From Myxococcota bacterium (GTDB taxonomy: Bacteria; Myxococcota_A; UBA9160; JAFDET01): a stretch of 38,843 nt of DNA. The position numbers were made by a program, and so were the translations under genes. The stretch covers positions 1-38,843 of the forward strand of contig JANQFA010000035.1 in assembly GCA_028278065.1 (NCBI GenBank). The letters run 5' to 3'. Positions 8,255 through 16,865 of the stretch are shown piece by piece (position 1 is the stretch's first letter; every line of letters starts with the position of its first letter). The notes under the pieces were generated by a model, which was given only the letters and a program-made list of their open reading frames with translations, searched no databases and was not told where the DNA came from.

Positions 8255-10059
8255 GTCTCCATCCGCCTCGCCATCCGGCGCTCGTACCAGCCGGGTGCCA
8301 GGCGAGCGATCCACACGTAGAGACCGGCGCTGCGCGGCACGAAGAGGTGTCGGCGGCGGCGCACGATGCCCCGCAGCACCGCCTCCGCCACGTCCTCGGG
8401 CGCCAGGGGAGCCGAGCCGACGCCCGTGCGCGCCCCGGCACCCGCAGGCTCTCCGTCGGGGCCGAGGGCGCGGTCGCCGATCGGGGTGTCCACGAAGGAG
8501 GGGTCCACCAGCAGGACCCCGAGGCCGTCGCGCTCGTGCTCGGCGCGCAGCGAGCCGAAGAAGCCGTGCAGGGCGTGCTTGCTGGCCGCGTAGCCCGCAC
8601 GTGTCGCCAGGGGGGCCTGGCCGGCGATGCTGCCGATGACCACGATCTGGCCGCTCCGCTCCAGGAGATGGGGCAGAGCGGCGCGCGTGACGTGGACCGC
8701 GCCGAAGAAGTTGACCTCGAGCACCCGGCGCACCACGTCGACGTCGGTGTCCGCCACGCGGCCCACGTGGGTGATTCCGGCGTTGGCCACCAGGAGGTCG
8801 ATGCCGCCCAGCGCGGCGCGTGCCGCCTCGATCGCAGCGCGGCAGGCCCCGGCGTCGGTCACGTCGCAGGCGACGGCATGGGCGTCGTGGCCTTCGTCGC
8901 GGATCAGCTGGGCGGCGTGCTCGACGCCGTCGGCGTCGCGGTCGAGGAGCGCCACGTGCGCCCCGGCGCGCGCGAAGCGGCGCGCCAGGGCGAGCCCGAT
9001 CCCCGAGGCCGCTCCGGTCACCAGCGCCGTCCGTGCGGCCAGCGGCTCTCCACGCGCGCCCGGAAAGCGCAGGCGGCGATAGCGCTCGAAGCAGGCATCG
9101 CTGGTGAAGCGCGGCTCGAAGCCCAGCCCCTCCTTGAGGGCGTCGTTCGCCAGGACCGGGCGGTAGCGCAGGAAGTCCACCTGCTCGGGGCCGCGGCTCG
9201 AGATGCCCAGGAGCTGGAGAAGGCGCAGGACGCCCGCGAGGAGGGCTCCGGGAAGCGGCAGGTAGGGCTTCCCCAGGCGGCGCGCGATCTCGCGGAGCGG
9301 CACCGCACCGTCCCCGCACAGGTTGAAGACGCCCGAGCGCCCGGTGCGGATCCCGTGCACGATGCAGGCGGCCACGTCCTCGTCCCAGATCAGCACGAAG
9401 GGCGCGTCCGAGCCGCGCACGCCGACCACCAACGGCCTCTCGAAGAGCGCCGAGATCGGGCTGTTGACGGTCTCCCCCAGGATGGTGCCCGGCCGCAGCA
9501 CCAGCTGCTCGAGCTCGGGGTGCTCGCGCCGGGCACGGGCCAGGGCCTCCTCCGCCAGGCGCTTGTGGTCGGCGTAGGCGAACTCCGGGTTCCCGCGCAG
9601 GGGATCGCTCTCGTGGAGCGGCTGCGGGTTGTCGGAGTGATAGCCGTAGGCCGCTCCGCTGCTGGTGTAGACGATGCGGCGTACGCCGGCGGCCAGACAG
9701 GCGGCCAGCACGTTCTCGGTGCCGAGCACGTCGACGGCGTATTCGTCCTCGCGCGAGGTCTCCGGTCCCGGCGTGACGATCGCTGCGAGGTGTACGACGG
9801 TGTCGACGCCGTGGGCCTCGAAGCGCTTGCCCAGCTCGGAGTCGCGGATGTCGCCGGTCTCGTAGACCACGCCGGGGAGCCGCGCCTCCGGCGGGGGCTC
9901 GCGCAGATCCAGCGCGACGACGCGCTCGACTGCATCGGGGCCTTCGGCCAGCCGGCGCACGACCTGGCGTCCCACCAGGCCGGACGCGCCGGTCACCAGC
10001 ACCACCCGCGCGGGAGGCGCGCTCACGCTTCCGTCCCCGGGTGTGGGCGTCGCGCTCAC
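8251..10059 (-). CDS. Fusion protein: extended SDR (NAD-dependent epimerase/dehydratase-like) + classical SDR
   Basis: One continuous frame of ~602 aa: TGASGLVG...YADHK domain followed by TGAASGIG...VANAG...YAASK domain; GTG start at 10059 overlaps TGA of upstream gene. Confidence 0.88.
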   Translation of the reverse strand: MSATPTPGDGSVSAPPARVVLVTGASGLVGRQVVRRLAEGPDAVERVVALDLREPPPEARLPGVVYETGDIRDSELGKRFEAHGVDTVVHLAAIVTPGPETSREDEYAVDVLGTENVLAACLAAGVRRIVYTSSGAAYGYHSDNPQPLHESDPLRGNPEFAYADHKRLAEEALARARREHPELEQLVLRPGTILGETVNSPISALFERPLVVGVRGSDAPFVLIWDEDVAACIVHGIRTGRSGVFNLCGDGAVPLREIARRLGKPYLPLPGALLAGVLRLLQLLGISSRGPEQVDFLRYRPVLANDALKEGLGFEPRFTSDACFERYRRLRFPGARGEPLAARTALVTGAASGIGLALARRFARAGAHVALLDRDADGVEHAAQLIRDEGHDAHAVACDVTDAGACRAAIEAARAALGGIDLLVANAGITHVGRVADTDVDVVRRVLEVNFFGAVHVTRAALPHLLERSGQIVVIGSIAGQAPLATRAGYAASKHALHGFFGSLRAEHERDGLGVLLVDPSFVDTPIGDRALGPDGEPAGAGARTGVGSAPLAPEDVAEAVLRGIVRRRRHLFVPRSAGLYVWIARLAPGWYERRMARRMET

Positions 10060-11807
10060 GCCTCGGGCTCGAGATGCATGGCCTTGAATACGTCGAGGCC
10101 CGGCGACCACATGTGGTCCACGGGGTCGACGTCGACGTGCAGGACCGCCGGCTTGCCGCTCCCCGCGGCGCGTGCGAGCGCCGCGGGGAGGTCGCTGGCG
10201 CGCGAGACCCGCTCGCCGTGTGCGCCCATGCTGCGCGCCAGCTCGTCCCAGCGGATCTCGCCCAGGTCGGTGTTCAGGTTGGTGCCGGTCGGGAGTGCCC
10301 GTTCCCTCGTCATCTTCTCTCCGTCGATGACCATGCTCTGGCTGAACTTCACCATGCCCCACTGGCGGTCGGCGAGCACCAGGAAGACGACGGGAAGGTC
10401 GTTGCGGACCGCGGTCTCGATTTCCTGAGGGTGCATCCCGAGGGCCCCGTCGCCCAGGATGCAGTACACGGACCGGTCCGGGTGCGCGACCTTGGCGCCG
10501 AGCGCCTGGCCGGGGCCGGCGCCGAGCATCCCGAACTTGAACGTCGAGATCACGCCGCCGGCCACGCGGTTCTCGTGGAACAGGTTGCTCCAGACCGCCG
10601 TGTTGCCGCCGTCGATCACGAGGATGGCGTCGTCGTCGAAGAACTCCCGGCAGGCCAGGGGGACGTGGGCAGGATGCATGGGCTCCTTGTCCGGGTCCTG
10701 GGCCATCGAGTGCAGGAAGGCCTGCACCCCGCGCTTCTGGTCGTCCCAGGCCTCCAGGCGTGCGCGCCGGTCCGGGAGGCAGGCAGTCAGGTCGTGCTGC
10801 TTCAGCTCGGCGAGGAGCGCGTCGCAGAAGCGCCCCACGTCGGCCAGCACGGCCAGCGCCACCGGCTTGTTGAGGCCCAGGATCTCCTCGTCGCAGTCCA
10901 CCTGGATCACGTCCTGGCTCTCGGGAGGGCCCCAGTAGCGCGGCTTCCCCCACCAGTCCGTCTCGCCGAAGCGCGTCCCCAGGGCCAGCACCACGTCGGC
11001 CTCCCCGCGGATCTCGTCGATCAGCGGGGGCAGGAGCGGGATCGTGTTGGGGAGCCGCCCGTCGAGGGCGGGCCTCCCGCCCCAGCTCGCGGTCACCGGT
11101 GCGGCGATCGTCCCCGCCAGCTCCTCCACCCGACGGCCCGCGCCGGCGTGGACGACCCCGCTCCCGATGTGGATCAGCGGGCGTTCCGCGCTCGCCAGAC
11201 GCTCGGCCGCGCGGCGGACCAGCTCGGGCGCGGGCTCGAGCGGCGTCGTCAGGCGGTAGCTCGCGGGCTCGCGCACGGGCGGAGCGTCCTCGGACAGGCC
11301 GTTCAGCACGTCCTCCGGAATCGTGACGAAGACCACGCCCGGGCGGCCTCGCCAGGCCACCCGGAAGGCACGCCGCATCACCTCGGGAATCCGCTCGAAG
11401 GAGCGTGCCGCGCCGGCCCACTTGCTCATCGGCTTGGCCACGGCGACCTGGTCGAAGTACTGGTAGGTGCCGCCCCGGTCGGGGCCGACGATGGGCGCCC
11501 GCCTCCAGCTCGTCAGCACCAGCACGCGATTCCCCTCGCCGTTCTCGACGGCTACGCCCGGCAGCACGTTGGCGGCACCGGGCCCGTTGCTCGCGAGACA
11601 GACCCCGAGACGTCCGGTGCTGCGCGCGTAGGCACCCGCCATGTGGGCCGCGCTGCTCTCGTGGCGGGGCGTGACGAGTCGGATCCCGTGACGCGGGAGA
11701 GCCAGGTTCAGCTCCACGTAGGATCCATCCACGATGCCGAAGACCGTGTCGACGCCCTCGGCGGCCAGCATGCGCGCGACGAGCTCTCCTCCGGTGGTGG
11801 CTGCCAT
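10056..11807 (-). CDS. Thiamine diphosphate-dependent enzyme (acetolactate synthase/benzoylformate decarboxylase-like)
   Basis: MAATTGGELVARMLAAEGVDTVFGIVDGSYVELN, HESSAAHMAGAYAR (catalytic Glu), GDGALGMHPQEIETAVRNDLPVVFLVLAD ThDP motif; strong AAGGAGG RBS. Confidence 0.92.
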   Translation of the reverse strand: MAATTGGELVARMLAAEGVDTVFGIVDGSYVELNLALPRHGIRLVTPRHESSAAHMAGAYARSTGRLGVCLASNGPGAANVLPGVAVENGEGNRVLVLTSWRRAPIVGPDRGGTYQYFDQVAVAKPMSKWAGAARSFERIPEVMRRAFRVAWRGRPGVVFVTIPEDVLNGLSEDAPPVREPASYRLTTPLEPAPELVRRAAERLASAERPLIHIGSGVVHAGAGRRVEELAGTIAAPVTASWGGRPALDGRLPNTIPLLPPLIDEIRGEADVVLALGTRFGETDWWGKPRYWGPPESQDVIQVDCDEEILGLNKPVALAVLADVGRFCDALLAELKQHDLTACLPDRRARLEAWDDQKRGVQAFLHSMAQDPDKEPMHPAHVPLACREFFDDDAILVIDGGNTAVWSNLFHENRVAGGVISTFKFGMLGAGPGQALGAKVAHPDRSVYCILGDGALGMHPQEIETAVRNDLPVVFLVLADRQWGMVKFSQSMVIDGEKMTRERALPTGTNLNTDLGEIRWDELARSMGAHGERVSRASDLPAALARAAGSGKPAVLHVDVDPVDHMWSPGLDVFKAMHLEPEA

Positions 11808-11854
11808 GTGTCCTCCTTCAGCGTTCCTCGAGCGGCGTTCTTCGCGAGCGGGAC

Positions 11855-13258
11855 TCAGCCCCGGGGTGTGCCGGATGCCTTGCGCAGCTCCTCGAAGTCC
11901 TCTCCGACCCCGACCACCAGGTCGTGCAGATCGGGGAGTGTGTCCCAATCCGAGTTGAAGCCCCAGGAGACGCCTCCTGCATAGCTGATCACCGCGACAC
12001 CCAGGGCCTGGTTCGAGAACAGGGGCATCATCGGGTAGATCGCGCGCAGGCGCGCCCCCAGCAGATAGAGCGGCATGGGCGGACCCGGCACGTTGGTCAC
12101 CGCCACGTTGAAGGGCCGGTTGCGGGTCGCGGCCCGACTCAACTCCAGGAAGAAGCGGCCTCCGATGCGGTCGGCGAGGTCCTCGAGCCAGCCTACGCCC
12201 AGGGCCTGCTTCGAGTCCTTGAGCCGTCGGGTGGTCTCGGCGACGCGACGCACGCGCTCGAGCGGATCGCGCTCGCCGACCGGCAGGGTCGCCATCATGT
12301 TGGCGACACGGTTCCCCAGGGTCTGGGTCTCCTTCTCGGAGCGGATATTGACGGGCACCAGTGCCCGGAAGTCGAGATCCTCCGTCGACGTCCGGTGTGC
12401 GCGCAGGAACGCGCCGATGGCGCCGGAAGCCACCGCCAGGATGACGTCGTTCACGGTCGCACCCAGACGGTTCTTCACCTCCTTCACGTCCGCCAGGGAC
12501 ATGTCGGTCCAGTCGAAGCGCCGGTGCGGGCCGATCTGCTCCGGATTGAAGAGGGTGTCCGAGGTGCTGCTCCATCCCATGCGCATGGCCTCGAAGAGGC
12601 CCGAGGTCACCTCCTGGGCGGAGCGCAGGGCATCGCGCGGGCGGAGCAGGGGCTTGGCGAGGTCGAAGGGCGCGCCGAGTCGATGGAGGAGCTCGCCCCC
12701 GACCAGCTGCGCATCCGACGGCGCGGGGCGCGGCGACCAGGGACGAGGATCGGGACAGGTCTCGTCGGGCTCGGCACGCAGCAGCGCCGCGAGGATGCTC
12801 ATCCCGGAGGCGCCGTCGACCATGCAGTGGTGGGTCTTGGTCACCAGTGCGAAGCGGCCGTCCTCCAGGCCCTCCACGACCCAGACCTCCCAGAGGGGCT
12901 TGGCCATGTCGAGTGGCTGGGAGAGCAGGTAGCCGCACACCCGTTTCAGCTGTCGCTCGGTGCCGGGATGCGGCAGGGCGACGTGACGGATGTGGAAGCG
13001 GATGTCGAAGCTCGGGTCGTCGACCCAGACGGGGTGGTCGAACAGGGGCACGGTGGCGAGCCGCTGCCGATAGCGCTCGACCTGGTCGAGCGCCGATGCG
13101 TACACGCGCTTGATCTTCTCGAGGTCCACCGATCCGTCGGGGCCGGCGAGCGGCCCCCGGTCGAACAGCATGACTGCGCCCTCGTGCCAGCGCGCGTTCG
13201 CCTCCTCGAGCCCGAGGAACGAGGCGTCCAGCGCCGAGAGCCGTTCATGGTGGGACAC
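11855..13258 (-). CDS. Wax ester synthase/diacylglycerol acyltransferase (WS/DGAT)
   Basis: HHCMVDG active-site motif, KPLWEVWVVEGL, NDVILAVASGA motif. Confidence 0.94.
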   Translation of the reverse strand: MSHHERLSALDASFLGLEEANARWHEGAVMLFDRGPLAGPDGSVDLEKIKRVYASALDQVERYRQRLATVPLFDHPVWVDDPSFDIRFHIRHVALPHPGTERQLKRVCGYLLSQPLDMAKPLWEVWVVEGLEDGRFALVTKTHHCMVDGASGMSILAALLRAEPDETCPDPRPWSPRPAPSDAQLVGGELLHRLGAPFDLAKPLLRPRDALRSAQEVTSGLFEAMRMGWSSTSDTLFNPEQIGPHRRFDWTDMSLADVKEVKNRLGATVNDVILAVASGAIGAFLRAHRTSTEDLDFRALVPVNIRSEKETQTLGNRVANMMATLPVGERDPLERVRRVAETTRRLKDSKQALGVGWLEDLADRIGGRFFLELSRAATRNRPFNVAVTNVPGPPMPLYLLGARLRAIYPMMPLFSNQALGVAVISYAGGVSWGFNSDWDTLPDLHDLVVGVGEDFEELRKASGTPRG

Positions 13259-13349
13259 GCTGAACCTCCGTGATGGGATGGCTGTGCGGAGTGTGGTGCA
13301 AGTCCCGTGCTAAGGCGGGGCGCGCATGGAGCCATCGCAGCATACCGGG

Positions 13350-13366
13350 TGAGGCGATCGGCCTCA
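13350..13366. promoter_or_regulatory. Short inverted repeat TGAGGC-GATCG-GCCTCA in divergent intergenic region
   Basis: 6-bp perfect arms, 5-nt spacer, between WS/DGAT and methyltransferase starts, adjacent to minus-strand -10-like TATGCT (13339-13344). Confidence 0.35.
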
Positions 13367-13452
13367 TCGCCGACCGAATCGGGGCCGGGCGCCTCATTCG
13401 CCGGCTCCGGCGCCACGCCGCGGGGCCGGCCGGGTAGAATCGACCGACGCCC

Positions 13453-14106
13453 ATGCCTGCCGACCGGCTGCTCGACATCGTCTCGCTCGCGGTGCTCGCG
13501 AGCGTCGCGATCACCGGCTCGTGGCGGGCCCTCGCCCTGGGAGCGCACGGGGTGTGGGTGCTTCCGATCGACCGGGAGCGAGGCGCCCTCGAGGCGCTCC
13601 TCGACCTGGTCTTCCTGCTGGGCGTGCTCGTCTGGCTCCACGAGGCGCTGACCGTCGCCCTGGGCTGGGAGGGCTGGCTCGGCACGGGCCCACTCCGCGA
13701 GCCGCGGCTTCCGTCGGCGCTTCGCTGGCTGGGGCCGCCGCTCGCTGTGGGCGGCGTCGTCCTCTACGTGCTGGCCCTGCTGGACATGGGCGCATCCTGG
13801 CGCTTCACGATCGACCGGGAGCGCGCCGGCGAGCTGATCACCCACGGCGTGTTCGGCCTGACCCGCAATCCGATCTACCTCGCCCTGGTGCTGGTGGGCA
13901 TCGGGGTCTCGCTGTCGCTCGGTTGCGCCCATCTCCTCCTGCTGGGCGTCGCCGCCCCGTTCTACTTCTCGTTCCTGATCCGCCGCGAAGAGCGCTTCCT
14001 GCGAGCGCACTACGGTGAAGCCTACGGCGGCTACCTCGAGCGCACCCCCCGCTGGCTGCGCCGGCCCGGCTGGTGCAAGAGGCGGCGCACGGGCGGTGGA
14101 GCTTGA
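13453..14106 (+). CDS. Isoprenylcysteine carboxyl methyltransferase-family membrane protein
   Basis: Hydrophobic segments; HGVFGLTRNPIYLALVLVGIGVSL and RREERFLRAHYGEAYGGYLERTPRWL motifs typical of ICMT/PEMT-like family. Confidence 0.88.
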   Translation: MPADRLLDIVSLAVLASVAITGSWRALALGAHGVWVLPIDRERGALEALLDLVFLLGVLVWLHEALTVALGWEGWLGTGPLREPRLPSALRWLGPPLAVGGVVLYVLALLDMGASWRFTIDRERAGELITHGVFGLTRNPIYLALVLVGIGVSLSLGCAHLLLLGVAAPFYFSFLIRREERFLRAHYGEAYGGYLERTPRWLRRPGWCKRRRTGGGA

Positions 14107-14939
14107 CGCCGCTGCTCTCCGCGTTCGTCCGGGCGGGTCGCACGGCGGCGCGGATCTCGATCGCCGTCCTCCCGTTGCTCTCGGTGCGAGCCGGCGCCGA
14201 GCCCGGCGAGGTCTTCCGCGATCGGCTGGCGGACGGGAGCCCGGGTCCGCAGATGGTGTGGCTTCCGGCGGGGGAGTTCCGGATGGGGGACCTGGACGGG
14301 AAGGGCGATCCCGACGAGGGGCCCGTGCGCCGGGTGCGGCTCGCCCGCCCGGTCGCGATCGGCCTCCACGAGGTCACCTTCGACGAGTACGAGCGCTACT
14401 GCCGCGACAGCGGCACGCCGGTTCCCGACGACAGCGGATTTGGTCGCGGCTCGCGCCCCGTCGTGAACGTCGCGTGGCAGGACGCGGTGGCCTACGGGGT
14501 CTGGCTCTCGGAGCAGACCGGGCGCCGCTACCGGCTGCCGACCGAGGCGGAGTGGGAGTACGCGGCGCGGGGTGGAACCTCGAGTCGCTTCTGGTGGGGC
14601 GACGGGCCCGCACGGGGTCGGGCGAACTGCGCGGGATGCGGGAGTCCCTGGGACTCCGAGAGCACCGCGCCCGTGGGCAGGACCGCGCCCAACCCCTTCG
14701 GTCTGTTCGATGTGCTGGGCAACGTCTGGGAGTGGGTGGCCGACTGCTACAACAACTCCTACCGGGGTGTGCCCGACGACGGCACGGCACACGTCTACCG
14801 GAGCTGCGGACAGATGGTGGTGCGCGGCGGCTCGTGGATCCTGCCCGCTCGCGAGATGCGCGCGTCCAATCGCTGGCGCTGGTATCCGGTACTGCGCAGC
14901 GACGAAGTCGGCTTCCGCATCGCGCGAGAGCCGGACTGA
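14073..14939 (+). CDS. Formylglycine-generating-enzyme (SUMF1/FGE-sulfatase fold) family protein, catalytic Cys pair missing
   Basis: MVWLPAGEFRMG, EVTFDEYERYC, RLPTEAEWEYAARGG, FGLFDVLGNVWEWVADCY, VVRGGSW; C-terminal segment GGSWILPAREMRASNR lacks FGE cysteines. Alternative start TTG 14103, which precedes a signal-peptide-like segment and overlaps the upstream stop. Confidence 0.9.
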   Translation: MQEAAHGRWSLTPLLSAFVRAGRTAARISIAVLPLLSVRAGAEPGEVFRDRLADGSPGPQMVWLPAGEFRMGDLDGKGDPDEGPVRRVRLARPVAIGLHEVTFDEYERYCRDSGTPVPDDSGFGRGSRPVVNVAWQDAVAYGVWLSEQTGRRYRLPTEAEWEYAARGGTSSRFWWGDGPARGRANCAGCGSPWDSESTAPVGRTAPNPFGLFDVLGNVWEWVADCYNNSYRGVPDDGTAHVYRSCGQMVVRGGSWILPAREMRASNRWRWYPVLRSDEVGFRIAREPD

Positions 14940-15005
14940 GCCGCTGCCCGAACGGAGTGGCCGGCGCGTCCCGCTCGCGCGGCCTGCGTGGCATGATGCG
15001 GCCGG

Positions 15006-16865
15006 TCAGCCCCGGGAGCGCAGCTCCAGGGCGTGGTTGTGGGCCTCGTGGTAGACGCCCGCCAGGACCGACCAGTCGAAGGCGTTGGAGTGCAGCGCCA
15101 CCTCGTTGCGCAGGGAGATCCGGCCCTTGCGGTCGAGCTGGCAGAACGACCGGATCCGCTCGGTCAGCTCGGCCGCGGCATCGTGGTAGCGCTGTCCGCG
15201 TCGGGGCAGCACCTGGAGCCCCCACTCGTCGTGGTCCGGAAAGGCATCCTGTACGTAGCGCCCGAAGCCCGCGAGGTCGCTCGTGATGGCGGGGACGCCC
15301 ATCGCCACGCACTCGAGCGGCGTGTAGCCCCAGGGCTCGTAGCAGCTCGGGAAGACGCCGAGGTGGCAGCCGCGCACGAACTGCTCGTAGTCCATGCCCC
15401 AGAGCGGGTTGACCGGGCTGATGAAGCCCGGGTGGTAGACCACCTTGACCCGGTCCGCCGGGGTATTCGCGAGGCCCAGGTGATGCAGGTGGTTCAGGAT
15501 GGGATCGTCCGCGGCGTCGTCGAGGACGTGGGTGCAGACGAGCGGGGCGGCGTTGGAGGCGAAGGCGTGCTGGAGACGGCGGTGGCGCAGGCGCCAGTAC
15601 TCGTCCACCAGCTCGTCCAGCGGCGGAACGCTTCCGGCGGCGCTGGCCCGGAAGAGCCGCTGTCCGACGTCCTGCCCGATGCGTTGGGCCGCCTCGTCCA
15701 GGTCGTCGAGGATTCCCCGGGCCTGCAGCACGCGGGGCTCCAGCGAGCGGCTCTGTCGCGTCGTCACGATGAAGAAGATCACCGTGACCTCGGACTCCTC
15801 GGCTCGCAGCTCCGCGTTCAGTCGCGCCATCGCTTCCAGGCACAGGTCGAAGCCCTTGTTGCGCGGCTCGAAGCGTCCGGCGTTGAAGACGTAGAGCGTC
15901 TTCTCGAGATCGAACGCATAGCTCGGGAAGAAGTGACCCATCACGAAGCGATGGATCTGCTCCTTGTACTGGCTGTGGTGGGTCTGGAAGTCGACCCCGA
16001 CTTCGAAACGCGCCAGGTCCAGACCGTTCGGTGTGACGAATTCCGGCTCGCGGTCCAGGATCCGGGTGCACTCCTCGGCCGTGATCGGGGACACGGTGGT
16101 GAAGACGTCCGCGTCGTTCGCGCAGACGTGCTCGATCGTGTGCTGGGCGTCGATTCCGAAGCGTGCCACCTCGCGCTGCGGCCTGAGCTCGGAGAGGAAC
16201 TCGTAGAGATCCTCTCCGCTCGAGGCCAGGTAGCGTCCCAGCGAGGTCGCGTGGGTGGTGAAGAGCGTCGAAAAGGGGAGGCCAGCGCCCTTCAGCAGGG
16301 GCAGCGCGAGGCCGCCGAGCCACTCGTGGAAGTGGGCGATCAGATTCTGGTGTCCGGCCTGTCCCGCGGCGCAGGCCAGGAACTCGAACACCGCGTCGCC
16401 GAATCCGATGACCGAGTCGACCAGCTCGTTGCCGCGTGCCGGCGGGATGCCGTGGTCGCGGTGGAGACGGTGGCGCACGACCTCGATGCGCTCGGGCGGC
16501 AGGCGCGGGTCGACGAGCACCGCGCGCGGGCGTCCCGCCACGAGCCAGCGACCGTGCACCACGTTGCGCCCCTGGTCCTGCTGCAGCTTGATCGCGTTGC
16601 CGATCCAGTCTTGTGCGGGCTCGGGCTCGAGCTCCACGGACATCAGCTCGGGAAGGAGCGGCCCCAGCAGGATGTACTGGTCATCCCAGCGTGCGCGCAT
16701 CGCCTGCGCCTTCGAGCGCAGCACCTGGTAGATGCCGCCGACCTGGTGACACACCTCCCACGACACCTCGAACAGTGTCGTGTCGGGCAGCGGTTCGAAT
16801 ACGGATGCGGCGGGAGTACTGGTGGGCACGCGCACATGGTAGACGAGTCGGTGCTTCGATGGCAT
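15006..16865 (-). CDS. Glycogen synthase, eukaryotic-type GT3 family
   Basis: LFEVSWEVCHQVGGIYQVLRSKA, FHEWLGGLALPLLKG, FTTHATSLGRYLA, TPNGLDLARF, PSCYEPWGYTPLECVAMGVPAITSDLAGFG; start overlaps malQ stop (TGATG). Confidence 0.92.
   Translation of the reverse strand: MPSKHRLVYHVRVPTSTPAASVFEPLPDTTLFEVSWEVCHQVGGIYQVLRSKAQAMRARWDDQYILLGPLLPELMSVELEPEPAQDWIGNAIKLQQDQGRNVVHGRWLVAGRPRAVLVDPRLPPERIEVVRHRLHRDHGIPPARGNELVDSVIGFGDAVFEFLACAAGQAGHQNLIAHFHEWLGGLALPLLKGAGLPFSTLFTTHATSLGRYLASSGEDLYEFLSELRPQREVARFGIDAQHTIEHVCANDADVFTTVSPITAEECTRILDREPEFVTPNGLDLARFEVGVDFQTHHSQYKEQIHRFVMGHFFPSYAFDLEKTLYVFNAGRFEPRNKGFDLCLEAMARLNAELRAEESEVTVIFFIVTTRQSRSLEPRVLQARGILDDLDEAAQRIGQDVGQRLFRASAAGSVPPLDELVDEYWRLRHRRLQHAFASNAAPLVCTHVLDDAADDPILNHLHHLGLANTPADRVKVVYHPGFISPVNPLWGMDYEQFVRGCHLGVFPSCYEPWGYTPLECVAMGVPAITSDLAGFGRYVQDAFPDHDEWGLQVLPRRGQRYHDAAAELTERIRSFCQLDRKGRISLRNEVALHSNAFDWSVLAGVYHEAHNHALELRSRG

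Noticed and set aside
8347-10428. 693 aa plus-strand ORF
   Set aside because: Antisense to the SDR fusion and ThDP enzyme; composition-driven shadow ORF without recognisable motifs
14940-15005. GGCCGGCGCG...CGCGCGGCC as a terminator between FGE-like and glycogen synthase genes
   Set aside because: Imperfect GC-rich stem without a T-run; such stems are expected often at this base composition
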